Shown here one piece after another: positions 1 through 8,586 of a stretch of DNA of 44,344 nt (its first letter is position 1; each line of letters opens with the position of its first letter). Under the pieces are notes generated by a model. The model saw nothing but the letters and a program-made list of their open reading frames with translations, was not told the origin of the DNA and searched no databases. The position numbers and the translations under genes are program-made. Source of the DNA: Actinomycetota bacterium (lineage in GTDB: Bacteria > Actinomycetota > Humimicrobiia > Humimicrobiales > Humimicrobiaceae); NCBI GenBank assembly GCA_013202875.1, contig JABMRD010000104.1, positions 1 to 44,344 on the forward strand, given 5' to 3'.

Positions 1-1509
1 AGAACAGGCAGTATTATGGCCCTTATGACCAATGATCTTGAAGCAGTAAGGAATTTCCTGGGCCCGGGACTATTACATCTTTTTAATACTATTTTTGTTT
101 TTATAACCACCCTAACTGTAATGTTTCTTATAAATGTAAGGCTATCACTTTACTCGCTGATTGCTATTCCCTTGATTCCCGTGCTGGTAAGCAAGCTGAG
201 CGCTATGTTACATCGGAGATTTAAAAAGTCTCAGGAACAATATGCTGTCCTTTCAGCTAAAACCCAGGAGAGTATTGCCGGGATAAAAGTTATAAAATCA
301 TTTACCCAGGAGGAAAATGAAAAAAACATATTTTCTGAATTAAATCTTGAATATATGAAAAGAAACCTATCCCTTGCCAGAGCTAGAAACCTGTTCTGGC
401 CATCAATGATTTTTGTAGGAGGAATTGGAACTACGGTTGTCCTGCTGGTAGGTGGGAAACAGGTAATAGATGGAACTTTGACCATAGGTCAATTCGTTCA
501 ATTTTCTGCTTATATTGGCTCCATTACCTGGCCCCTTATCTCCCTGGGGTGGGTCATAAATTTAATCCAGCGTGGTTCCGTTTCAATGGGTAGAATTAAT
601 AATGTATTTAAAATAAAACCGGATATAACAAGTCCTCAAAAACCGGCAGCTCCGGAAACTTTACAGGGTAATATCAGTTTTGATCATGTATTTTTTAGAT
701 ATGAACTCAGTGAAAAAACAAAAAAGTTTATTAAGGCAACCTTTATTGACTTTAAAGATACATTCACCCGTGCCATTGAAAATAATTGGGTAATCAAAGA
801 CATGAGTTTCGATATTAAAGCAGGGATGAAGGTGGGCATAGTAGGATTTACCGGGTCTGCAAAATCAACTATAGCTAACCTCATTCCCCGTCTTTACAAC
901 CCACAAAAGGGTAAGATTCTGATAGATGGGTTTGATATAAGGTCCTACCCCCTGGAAGTTCTCCGGTCAAATATTGGATATGTTACCCAGGAACCTTTCC
1001 TCTTCTCAAAATCAATCAGGGAAAACATTTTATTTGGAAAAGAGGAGATCCTGTCACATCTAAGTGAGAGTGAGATTACAAATAAAATTATAGAAGTTTC
1101 AAAAACATCCCATCTCCATGAGGATATAAGACAGTTCCCCCAAAAATATGAAACTCTTATTGGTGAACGTGGAGTTACCTTATCGGGGGGACAGAAACAG
1201 AGACTGGCCATAGCCAGAGCTCTGCTTTCAGAGCCTGTAATTTTAGTCTTTGATGATTCGTTTTCAAACGTGGACACCAATACCGAGGAATTGATACTTT
1301 CTGATTTAAAACAAAAAACTTTTGGTATTACTACCATAATAATTTCCCACCGTATTTCCACCATAAAAGACTCTGATTTGATTATGGTTATTGATAATGG
1401 AGAAATAGAAGAAATGGGAAAACACAGTGAACTTATTAAAAAATGCAGTATATACCAGAGCTTATATTACAGACAGCAACTATCTGAAGAGTTAAGAGAG
1501 GAAGTTTAA
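1..1509 (+). CDS. Heterodimeric ABC exporter, degenerate-site half (5' end cut off)
   Basis: The frame is open to base 1 and already codes for conserved transmembrane-domain sequence (TGSIMALMTNDLEAV), so about 120 N-terminal residues lie outside the window. The protein is an exporter-type ABC half transporter with membrane domain followed by ATPase. Numbered from the ATG at 16, Walker A is GFTGSAKST (277-285), the signature LSGGQ is at 389-393, Walker B ends in D413-D414 and the switch His is H445. The catalytic Glu after Walker B is Asp, and Walker A has Ala for its last Gly. In TM287/288- and BmrC/D-like heterodimers the degenerate partner has the same Asp. About 25 extra residues (230-255) sit before the usual NBD strand. 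It lies 19 bp before its likely partner. Substrate unknown. Confidence 0.9.
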   Translation, partial: RTGSIMALMTNDLEAVRNFLGPGLLHLFNTIFVFITTLTVMFLINVRLSLYSLIAIPLIPVLVSKLSAMLHRRFKKSQEQYAVLSAKTQESIAGIKVIKSFTQEENEKNIFSELNLEYMKRNLSLARARNLFWPSMIFVGGIGTTVVLLVGGKQVIDGTLTIGQFVQFSAYIGSITWPLISLGWVINLIQRGSVSMGRINNVFKIKPDITSPQKPAAPETLQGNISFDHVFFRYELSEKTKKFIKATFIDFKDTFTRAIENNWVIKDMSFDIKAGMKVGIVGFTGSAKSTIANLIPRLYNPQKGKILIDGFDIRSYPLEVLRSNIGYVTQEPFLFSKSIRENILFGKEEILSHLSESEITNKIIEVSKTSHLHEDIRQFPQKYETLIGERGVTLSGGQKQRLAIARALLSEPVILVFDDSFSNVDTNTEELILSDLKQKTFGITTIIISHRISTIKDSDLIMVIDNGEIEEMGKHSELIKKCSIYQSLYYRQQLSEELREEV

Positions 1510-1528
1510 AATAACCAAGGGGCAAAAG

Positions 1529-3307
1529 ATGTTAGAAGGTTTTTACGAAAAAGATCTAGTAGAAAAACAAATAGATAAAAAAATAATTTTAAAACTTTTC
1601 AGATATATAAAGCCGTACAGGCTCCTTTTGGCCTTTACTATCTTTCTGCTTCTGGTTACAGCAGGCCTGCAGATGGCAGGGCCGTTCTTGTTAAAAATAG
1701 CTATTGACAATTATATTATGCCCGGGGAATTTAAAGGACTTCTCTATGTAGCAGTCCTATATGGTCTGATAATATTATTTGAATTTGTAATCAGGTACTT
1801 TCAGGGATATTACACCGAATATATGGGACAGAAGATAATGTACGATATGAGGATGGACATCTTTTCCCATATAAACAAGATGCCTATGTCCTTCTTTGAT
1901 AAAAATCCAGTAGGAAGAATCATGACCAGGGTCACTACTGATGTTCAAACCCTAAATGAAATGCTATCCTCGGGAATTGTCACTATCTTTGGAGACATAT
2001 TTATGATACTGGGTATTATGATTGTGATGCTCTCTTTGAACTGGAAACTATCACTTATAGCCTTTTCAGTACTGATCCTGCTGGCTATCACCACCTTTAT
2101 ATTCAGATCCAAAGTTAGAATAACTTTCAGAATCGTCAGGACAAAAATATCCAATATTAACTCCTTTTTGCAGGAAGCAATTTCCGGAATAAACACTACC
2201 AAGCTGTTTAACCGGCAAAAGGAAAACAATAAGGATTTTAAGGATCTTAGCCGGAGTTACCTGGATATTTACCTTAAAACCATATTTTATTACGCTGTAT
2301 TTTACCCGGTGGTAATTATCATCAGTACCCTGGCAGTAGCTCTGATAATCTGGTACGGAGGGCAAAAAGTTATTGCCAATCTTCTTACTCTGGGAACCCT
2401 GGTGGCTTTTATACAGTACATAGAAAAATTCTTCCATCCCATAAGTGATTTGAGTGAAAAATTTGGAATCCTCCAGGAAGCCATAGCTGCTTCAGAAAGA
2501 ATATTTAAACTTCTGGACCAGAAACCCTCTATTGTATCTCCTGCAAAACCTGTGAAAGTCAAAGAGATTAAGGGCAATATTAAATTTAATAAAGTATGGT
2601 TTGCCTACAATGATAAAAACTACGTGCTTAAAGATATTTCTTTCAAACTTGAAACAGGCCAGAGCGTGGCTTTCGTAGGAGCAACCGGGTCAGGAAAAAC
2701 ATCTGTAATAAACTTGCTTAATAGATTTTATGACATACAGAAAGGAAAGATTTTTCTTGACGATATAGATATAAAAAGTTTTGACCTGCAGGATTTAAGG
2801 AAACATATCGGGGTGGTAATGCAGGATGTATTTCTTTTTTCCGGTACCGTACTGGATAATATCCGTCTGGGAAATAAAGACATTTCCCTGGAAAGGGTAA
2901 TTGAGGCTTCAAAATATGTAAATGCCAATAAATTTATAGAAAGACTTCCTGGCAAATACGACTATGAAGTGAAAGAGAGAGGACAGACATTATCAGTAGG
3001 CCAGCGCCAGCTAATTGCTTTTACCAGAGCTCTTGTATTCAATCCGGAAATCCTTCTGGTACTTGATGAAGCTACCTCAAGTATTGATTCTGAAATAGAA
3101 GCATTAATTCAGGACGCTCTGGGTAAAATAATGAAAAACAGGACCACCATAGTGATTGCCCACCGGCTCTCTACCATAAGGAATGTAGATAAAATAATAG
3201 TCCTGTCTCATGGCAGAATAGTAGAAAAGGGTACTCACAAGCAGCTTCTCAAACTAAGGGGAATTTACTACAAGCTATATAAATTTCAATACCAGCTGCA
3301 GGCTTAA
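1529..3307 (+). CDS. Heterodimeric ABC exporter, catalytic half
   Basis: This is a full-length exporter-type ABC half transporter: six-helix membrane domain (about 30-310) followed by an ATPase. Walker A is GATGSGKT (384-391), Walker B ends D513-E514 with the catalytic Glu intact, and the switch His is H545. The signature is LSVGQ (488-492) instead of LSGGQ. Paired with the upstream gene, this gives one consensus ATP site (its Walker motifs plus the partner's LSGGQ) and one degenerate site, the usual layout of bacterial heterodimeric multidrug or lipid exporters. It follows the first gene after 19 bp, so the two are probably co-transcribed. The exported compound cannot be told from sequence. 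Confidence 0.92.
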   Translation: MLEGFYEKDLVEKQIDKKIILKLFRYIKPYRLLLAFTIFLLLVTAGLQMAGPFLLKIAIDNYIMPGEFKGLLYVAVLYGLIILFEFVIRYFQGYYTEYMGQKIMYDMRMDIFSHINKMPMSFFDKNPVGRIMTRVTTDVQTLNEMLSSGIVTIFGDIFMILGIMIVMLSLNWKLSLIAFSVLILLAITTFIFRSKVRITFRIVRTKISNINSFLQEAISGINTTKLFNRQKENNKDFKDLSRSYLDIYLKTIFYYAVFYPVVIIISTLAVALIIWYGGQKVIANLLTLGTLVAFIQYIEKFFHPISDLSEKFGILQEAIAASERIFKLLDQKPSIVSPAKPVKVKEIKGNIKFNKVWFAYNDKNYVLKDISFKLETGQSVAFVGATGSGKTSVINLLNRFYDIQKGKIFLDDIDIKSFDLQDLRKHIGVVMQDVFLFSGTVLDNIRLGNKDISLERVIEASKYVNANKFIERLPGKYDYEVKERGQTLSVGQRQLIAFTRALVFNPEILLVLDEATSSIDSEIEALIQDALGKIMKNRTTIVIAHRLSTIRNVDKIIVLSHGRIVEKGTHKQLLKLRGIYYKLYKFQYQLQA

Positions 3308-3518
3308 AATTAACGTCTTCCCTGCCGCATATTTAATCTTTCTAATACCTACTGCCAGTATTCCGGTTTTGTTATTTCATTTCCATTACTATCAATGATT
3401 TTTTCGGATAGCTGGCTTTTTTAAAAATAACTGGTAAAAATCCTGACACTGAATATACAAAACTAATATTAAATTTAGTCTGGTTAATACATTATCATTT
3501 TTTAATGAATTTTCTTTA

Positions 3519-3527
3519 TGATATAAT
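3519..3527 (+). promoter_or_regulatory. Extended -10 promoter for plsY-nrdR
   Basis: TGATATAAT is an extended -10 (TG-N-TATAAT). No convincing -35 is visible 17 bp upstream. It lies about 80 bases before the plsY start and would drive plsY-nrdR. Confidence 0.45.
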
Positions 3528-3604
3528 CACTTTATTATTAGTAGATAACTTTTAATTTTACTGTTCAGTCATAATTTATATTGTCGATAAACTATAGGAG
3601 GCAG

Positions 3605-4249
3605 ATGATTCTGCAAAATTTTTACTTAAATACTATAGTTATTCTACTTGCGTCATATCTCATTGGCTCCTTCCCGTCCGCACATATTGCCGGAAAAATA
3701 AAAGGTATTGATATAAGTAAAGAGGGAAGCAGAAATGTCGGTGGGATGAACACAATCACAAATGTAGGTAAATTCGCAGGAGTGACAGTAATAATTATTG
3801 ATATTGGGAAAGGGGCACTGGCAGCTTACCTTGCCAGTAGATTTTCAGATCATATTTTTATCCCCCTTCTTGCTGTTGTATTTGCAGTGATGGGACATAA
3901 TTGGATGGTATATATCGGTTTTAAAGGTGGAAAAGGAGTCTCAACATTTTTAGGGGGGTTGCTTTACCTGTCACCAATATCATTCCTTTTTCTTTACCTT
4001 CTATTTATACCTGTCGCTTTGTTCATTATCAAGGATTCATACCTTGCAACTGCTGTCGGATTCTTTTTCTTCTCTTTTTTTCTCGGGATTTACAAAGAAA
4101 GCCCCTGGTGGGTAATTTTTGGGCTCCTTGTAACCATAGTGTACAGTATAAAAAGCTACAGCTTTTTAAAATCATACTATACTGAAAAAAGAAAAGATGT
4201 AAGTCCGGCAGTTAAAAAAATATTTAAACCATTTTTCAAGGGAATGTAA
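3605..4249 (+). CDS. plsY: Glycerol-3-phosphate acyltransferase PlsY
   Basis: PlsY is an integral membrane enzyme that moves an acyl group from acyl-phosphate to glycerol-3-phosphate, the first step of bacterial phospholipid synthesis. The family signatures are present: IGSFPSAHIAG near the N-terminus, a GSRNVGGMN loop (usually GSGNxGATN, so partly divergent), and GHNWMVYIGFKGGKGVSTF. Several hydrophobic segments fit the usual 5-7 helices, and the length (214 aa) is normal. I chose ATG 3605 because AGGAGG lies at 3596-3601. A longer TTG start at 3581 would place that site inside the gene. nrdR follows after 3 bp, so the two share a transcript. Confidence 0.85.
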   Translation: MILQNFYLNTIVILLASYLIGSFPSAHIAGKIKGIDISKEGSRNVGGMNTITNVGKFAGVTVIIIDIGKGALAAYLASRFSDHIFIPLLAVVFAVMGHNWMVYIGFKGGKGVSTFLGGLLYLSPISFLFLYLLFIPVALFIIKDSYLATAVGFFFFSFFLGIYKESPWWVIFGLLVTIVYSIKSYSFLKSYYTEKRKDVSPAVKKIFKPFFKGM

Positions 4250-4252
4250 AAA

Positions 4253-4708
4253 ATGAAATGCCCCTACTGCTCAAACCCTGATACAAGGGTTATAGATTCC
4301 AGATTAACTGATTCTAATGATAATGTCAGAAGAAGAAGAATGTGCGAAAAATGCAGTAAAAGGTTTACAACCTATGAAAGGATGGAAAATCAGCCCATCG
4401 CAGTTATAAAGAAAGATGATACAAGACAGCCTTTTGACAGAAATAAGATACTCAGCGGATTAATCAGGGCATGTATAAAAAGAAACATAGGCACAGAAGT
4501 ACTAAATAAAATTGTAGACGATATAGAAAACGAAATTTCCAATATGCCTTCCAATGAAATCCAATCTAAAGAAATAGGAAATCTTGTTCTTAAAAGATTA
4601 AAGAACCTGGATAAAGTTGCATATATTAGATTTGCTTCTGTTTACAAGCAATTCGATAGCATCAAACAATTTACCAAAGAATTATCGGAATTACAAAAAT
4701 CAAAATAA
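4253..4708 (+). CDS. nrdR: Transcriptional repressor NrdR
   Basis: NrdR is the nucleotide-sensing repressor of ribonucleotide reductase genes. The N-terminal zinc ribbon is complete (C3, C6, C31, C34; MKCPYCSNPDTRVIDSR and RRMCEKCSKRFTTYER), followed by an ATP-cone domain (VIKKDDTRQPFDRNKILSGL). The length, 151 aa, is typical. It starts 3 bp after plsY. Its probable target is in this window: nrdJ at 14793-18359 has two NrdR-box-like sites, 32 bp apart, in its promoter. Confidence 0.97.
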   Translation: MKCPYCSNPDTRVIDSRLTDSNDNVRRRRMCEKCSKRFTTYERMENQPIAVIKKDDTRQPFDRNKILSGLIRACIKRNIGTEVLNKIVDDIENEISNMPSNEIQSKEIGNLVLKRLKNLDKVAYIRFASVYKQFDSIKQFTKELSELQKSK

Positions 4709-4719
4709 AACCGGTTGTA

Positions 4720-5877
4720 TTATAACTTGTATCTTAACACAGCTCCAATACTTCCAGCTCTTATTAGTTTTTCATTCCCTTCTATATCCGCTATTTCACA
4801 TCCCTGGTTTAAAGCATCCTCAACAATCTCATCAACTATATCATTATAAAATACCGGCTTTCCTCCACAATACGGACACTTATCTTTATATTCTATAGTT
4901 AAGTAGCGGCATGAATCACAAATATAACCCTCATGTGTAAATTGTCTGTCATATATTAAAATCCTTATCTTCTCGATTAATAACGATTTTATGGTAGCAT
5001 CAATTCCAAGCACACCCATTCCATTTGGGTTATCTTCATCAATTAGCCTGTCGATCAGGTCATTTTTAGTTTTAGCCTCAAATTCATCAATAACTTTTTG
5101 AGCTTTATTTCTAATTAAAGAAATATTTGAATCCGGCTCAGCATCAATATTGCCAATATGTATTGACTGCAGGTAACTGTGCAGATAATTTAAAAAATCA
5201 GGAATTATTTTTTTTCTTCCTGCTAGAATCAGATAATCAAATTTTTCCCCTTTGAAAAGTTCCATTGTTCTGTCATTTACCAGTTTGAAGAAATGATGTA
5301 ACTTCTCTTCTAGCCTGCCATACAGTTTTCTTTCTCTCAAAACAGCTTGACTTTTAAAATTAACCTTTGAAGGGACATCACTTATAAAAGCTGCGAGATA
5401 CTCATTAATCTCACCAAGATATACAGAATAAATTTGCGCTTTTTCCCTGTCAATAAGCAGTACACCGTATTTTTTAGAATTATTAATAAGAGCCCTTATA
5501 TTCTGGGTATACGGCTTGGGATCGATAATTATTTTGGATCTCATTATTATGGGTATTCTAAATTCTTTCCACGGGCCATCTCCTGAAGAAAAAATTGCAA
5601 GTGTCTTTGTTGAATCAGCTCTGAACTTATCATTTACAAAAGCTTTCACTTTTTCAAAGACTTCAAATGCCTCCTTTTTATGGTTTTTATCAATATTAGT
5701 ATCAGCCTCCAGTTTCTCTTTACTGCTGACAATCATGGAATTCAATTTAGTCTGGTAATCTCTTTTCGTAATCCTGGACCTGTCTACCAAAAGATAAACA
5801 CTTACTACCGGTCTCCCTGTGGGAACGAAATTTAGTATTTCTTCCAGGCCCGAAACTTCATTGCTTGAATTTGCCAT
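4720..5877 (-). CDS. Bacterial release-factor-like protein (baeRF/eRF1 fold)
   Basis: The protein looks like a member of the bacterial archaeo-eukaryotic release factor (baeRF) group, relatives of eRF1, Pelota and Vms1 with suspected roles at stalled ribosomes. The evidence is an N-terminal segment GLEEILNFVPTGRPVVSVYL, a middle domain, and an L7Ae-like C-terminal domain carrying a four-Cys zinc ribbon (CDSCRYLT and CPYCGGKP) and ending in a conserved acidic, Gly-rich stretch. I chose ATG 5877, with an AGGAG about 11 bases upstream, over a GTG at 5898 that would include that site. It converges with nrdR, with only 11 bp between the stops. Function is inferred from the fold. Confidence 0.75.
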   Translation of the reverse strand: MANSSNEVSGLEEILNFVPTGRPVVSVYLLVDRSRITKRDYQTKLNSMIVSSKEKLEADTNIDKNHKKEAFEVFEKVKAFVNDKFRADSTKTLAIFSSGDGPWKEFRIPIIMRSKIIIDPKPYTQNIRALINNSKKYGVLLIDREKAQIYSVYLGEINEYLAAFISDVPSKVNFKSQAVLRERKLYGRLEEKLHHFFKLVNDRTMELFKGEKFDYLILAGRKKIIPDFLNYLHSYLQSIHIGNIDAEPDSNISLIRNKAQKVIDEFEAKTKNDLIDRLIDEDNPNGMGVLGIDATIKSLLIEKIRILIYDRQFTHEGYICDSCRYLTIEYKDKCPYCGGKPVFYNDIVDEIVEDALNQGCEIADIEGNEKLIRAGSIGAVLRYKL

Positions 5878-6030
5878 AAATAATACCGCTCCTCTCACTA
5901 CTGTATTAATATGATAAATACTGTGTTTATTATTCCAATGGACATTCTTGCTTTAAAAACTTTAATTTATAACTAAAATTTATTATTATTGTTATCATTA
6001 TACAATACCTATTCAAGAAAGAGAGTATTA

Positions 6031-6891
6031 ATGTTTGGATATATTGGATATAAAATCCTCGAATTTATTGCCATTTCAACTCCCTACCCTGTTATATACT
6101 TCATTGCAACATTTGGCGCCAGGCTATGGATGCTAACTGGCGTAGATGTTAAGACCATTAGAAATAATGTTTCAAAAGTACTCAACCTTAATATAAATAA
6201 TAAGGAAGTTCATAGAATAGCAAATAGGATTTTTATAAACTGGGCAAAAAATGTTGTTGACTTTTTAAAACACCCTATTATCTCAAAAGAGAAATTAAAA
6301 CAAAGGGTAGAAATAGAGGGTCTTGAGCATCTGGATAATGCATTAAAAAAAGGAAGGGGTGCAGTTATTATTTCAGCGCATATCGGGAACTTTGAATGGG
6401 CTGCCTGTAGAATAGCAGTAGAGGGATATAAGATATGGGTTATGAGCCTGGTTAGAAAAAATAAACTTGTGAGGAAATTTTTTGAGTCAAATAGACTTTC
6501 AAAAGGACTTAAAACTCTTTATATAAACAGGATGCTGAATGTTTTTAGAATGCTTAAGAACAATGAAATAGTGGCTATAGCAGCAGACTGGGCTCCTACA
6601 GGGCAAGCCACCAGGCCGTTTAAATTCTTTGGTAAAACAGCGTATCTGCCTACAGGTGCCCTCATGATAGCATTAAAATCTGGGGCACAATTAATACCAT
6701 GTTTTGTCTGTAAAAAGGATAAATATAACCATTTCCAAATAATCGAAAAACCCATTGATCTCATAAGAGAGGGGGATAAAGAAACATTGATTGCTAAAAA
6801 TATGGAAAAAGTGCTGGAGGTGATGGAAAAGTACATCAGGGTTAATATTTCCGAATGGGAAATGTTTCATAATATCTGGAGTGAAAAATAG
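6031..6891 (+). CDS. LpxL/HtrB-family lysophospholipid acyltransferase
   Basis: This is a membrane-associated acyltransferase of the lipid A / phosphatidylinositol-mannoside acyltransferase superfamily. The catalytic HxxxxE motif is visible in ISAHIGNFEWAA, followed by a conserved arginine-rich region and a GALMIALKSGAQLIPCFV block typical of the family. The length (about 286 aa) fits. The start ATG 6031 follows a GAAAGAGAG purine stretch. A TTG at 5989 in the same frame has no clear ribosome-binding site. In an actinobacterial-type cell the acceptor is more likely a glycolipid than lipid A, but this is inference. The neighbours downstream are also lipid-type genes. Confidence 0.82.
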   Translation: MFGYIGYKILEFIAISTPYPVIYFIATFGARLWMLTGVDVKTIRNNVSKVLNLNINNKEVHRIANRIFINWAKNVVDFLKHPIISKEKLKQRVEIEGLEHLDNALKKGRGAVIISAHIGNFEWAACRIAVEGYKIWVMSLVRKNKLVRKFFESNRLSKGLKTLYINRMLNVFRMLKNNEIVAIAADWAPTGQATRPFKFFGKTAYLPTGALMIALKSGAQLIPCFVCKKDKYNHFQIIEKPIDLIREGDKETLIAKNMEKVLEVMEKYIRVNISEWEMFHNIWSEK

Positions 6892-7100
6892 TTTCATTTC
6901 ATTTATAATTTACTCACTTTTACATATATGCTTTAATATCTGGCAACCCGGAATTTTATCAGTTCTTCAATCATCAGATGAATAGAAAAAGGGGGAATAG
7001 TCTATAAAACTAATATTTTTTTATTTCGATTTATAAAAGTTCTATAAATTCCACTTTTTTTATATAATAATATTCAATTACCAATTGAAGAAAGAAAAAA

Positions 7101-7535
7101 TTGATCGAAATATTTGACCTGCCACGGATAATAATATCAAATATATATAAGGTAATTACTAGAATAAGGGTATTTAATACTGATAAAATACCCCAAGATA
7201 CTTCAGTAATTTTTACTTTTAATCATATTGCAGGAGCAGCTTATATAATTTATAAACTAAAGTGGCCAATTGTTCCAGTTTATATACATAATATGTTTAA
7301 AGGTCCAGGTGTGGAAAGTTTTATTGGGAGAAATGAATGGACTAAGGGAATGACTGCTATGATAATAAATATTGGTAGGAGAATAAATGTAGTAGTTGGC
7401 AATCCAATGTGGCCAACTTCTTTTATTAAAAGTAAAAAACCATATAAAAGGGTAGTAGAAGATATTAATAATTCACTATTTGAAGCATTTTTAAGATTGG
7501 AAAAAGATATAAATAATGTTATCAGAAAAACCTAA
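7101..7535 (+). CDS. Shortened PlsC-like acyltransferase, probably inactive
   Basis: The sequence resembles a 1-acyl-glycerol-phosphate acyltransferase (PlsC) with its centre missing. It has the pre-motif strand (DTSVIFTFNHIAGA), a WPIVPVYIHN strand and a C-terminal EDINNSLFEAFLRLEKDI. The catalytic HxxxxD motif has no Asp in place. At 144 aa it is much shorter than the usual 200-250. The start is a TTG after a GAAGAAAG purine stretch. It overlaps the methyltransferase by 20 bp, so it may survive through translational coupling. It could be a degraded paralogue or a divergent small acyltransferase. Confidence 0.5.
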   Translation: MIEIFDLPRIIISNIYKVITRIRVFNTDKIPQDTSVIFTFNHIAGAAYIIYKLKWPIVPVYIHNMFKGPGVESFIGRNEWTKGMTAMIINIGRRINVVVGNPMWPTSFIKSKKPYKRVVEDINNSLFEAFLRLEKDINNVIRKT

Positions 7536-8229
7536 AACAAAAACTAATTATTTAAATATATTGCCAGTATCACGAAGCAGAAAAGAAGCAAGGGAAGCTT
7601 ATGATAAAATTAGTAAATTTTATGACTTTACTGAAGGGATTTTTGAAAAAAAATATATAAATATGGCATTAGAACAACTTTATATAAAAGAAGGAGAGGT
7701 AGTTTTAGAAATAGGATTTGGAACCGGTAATGCTCTAATTAAGATGGCAGAATATGTTGGTAGAAGTGGATTTGTATATGGAATAGATATTTCCCCTAAA
7801 ATGGTTGAGATTACTATCAAGAAAATAAAAAACAGGGTACTTTCGGATAGGATAAAACTTACATGTGGAGATGCTGCAAGATTACCCTATCCCGATAAGA
7901 AATTCGATGTGGTTTTTTTAAGCTTTACTCTTGAACTTTTTGATACTCCTGAAATCCCAGAAATATTAAAAGAGGTAAGGAGAGTCTTAAAACCAGATGG
8001 AAGACTTAGTATTGTTAGCCTTTCCAAAGACAATGGAAAATCCCTATTCTTAAGATTATATGAATGGGCACATAAAAAATTCCCCAAATATATTGACTGC
8101 AGACCTATATTTGTAGCTTGTTCGCTTGAAAATGCAGGATTTGAAATCAGCTATAAAAATAAAGCAAAAATCTTTTTAGCACCTCTTGAGATTGTAATTG
8201 GTATTAATAAATCCGGCACCTCTTATTAA
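7516..8229 (+). CDS. Class I SAM-dependent methyltransferase (UbiE/type 11)
   Basis: This is a Rossmann-fold methyltransferase. Motif I is VVLEIGFGTGNALIKMA, the acidic end of strand 2 is VYGIDISPKMVE, the motif II region has DAARLPYPDKKFDVV, and motif III is LKEVRRVLKPDGRLSIVSLS. The opening YDKISKFYDF is typical of UbiE/MenG-like enzymes. Nothing in the locus shows quinone synthesis, so a lipid or small-molecule substrate is as likely. Its start lies inside the end of the PlsC-like gene (20-bp overlap). Codon use is strongly AT-rich. Confidence 0.85.
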   Translation: MLSEKPKTKTNYLNILPVSRSRKEAREAYDKISKFYDFTEGIFEKKYINMALEQLYIKEGEVVLEIGFGTGNALIKMAEYVGRSGFVYGIDISPKMVEITIKKIKNRVLSDRIKLTCGDAARLPYPDKKFDVVFLSFTLELFDTPEIPEILKEVRRVLKPDGRLSIVSLSKDNGKSLFLRLYEWAHKKFPKYIDCRPIFVACSLENAGFEISYKNKAKIFLAPLEIVIGINKSGTSY

Positions 8230-8300
8230 ATCTATATAATCATTCTTAATTAGGTCCCCGGTAACACAGCTACCATAGGATACAAGAGTATTGTAAAAGA

Positions 8301-8360
8301 TGGCTGCCCCGGGTTGCGAAATTTCGAACCAATTTTTAAAAGAAATAATTAATTTAAAGA
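8301..8360 (+). repeat. Dispersed ~60-bp intergenic repeat, copy A
   Basis: The copy begins TGGCTGCCCCGGGTTGCG and passes through the core GCGAAATTTCGAACCA into an AT-rich tail (AATTTTTAAAAGAAATAATT). The segment GGTTGCGAAATTTCGAACC can fold into a 7-bp hairpin with one bulge. It is followed by a run of T, so on the + strand it resembles a weak terminator 72 bases after the methyltransferase. It shares the whole 60 bp with copies B to E. The rest of 8230-8586 shows no gene. Confidence 0.85.
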
Positions 8361-8586
8361 ATAATTTTTCTATACCTATAGATTTTTAATAGTCGTATCA
8401 TGTCCTCTAGTTGCAACTTATCAAAAATGAATTTTTGAAAAGTACAAAAAAATGGACACTAAAATACCTGTAGGCAGATTACAATCAGCAATTTACAAGT
8501 AGAACAGAATAAGGCAGCCTACTTCTTGGGGTGACTCATATAAAATACTATATCTTTTTCGGTATTTGCATTTATATAAATATCAA

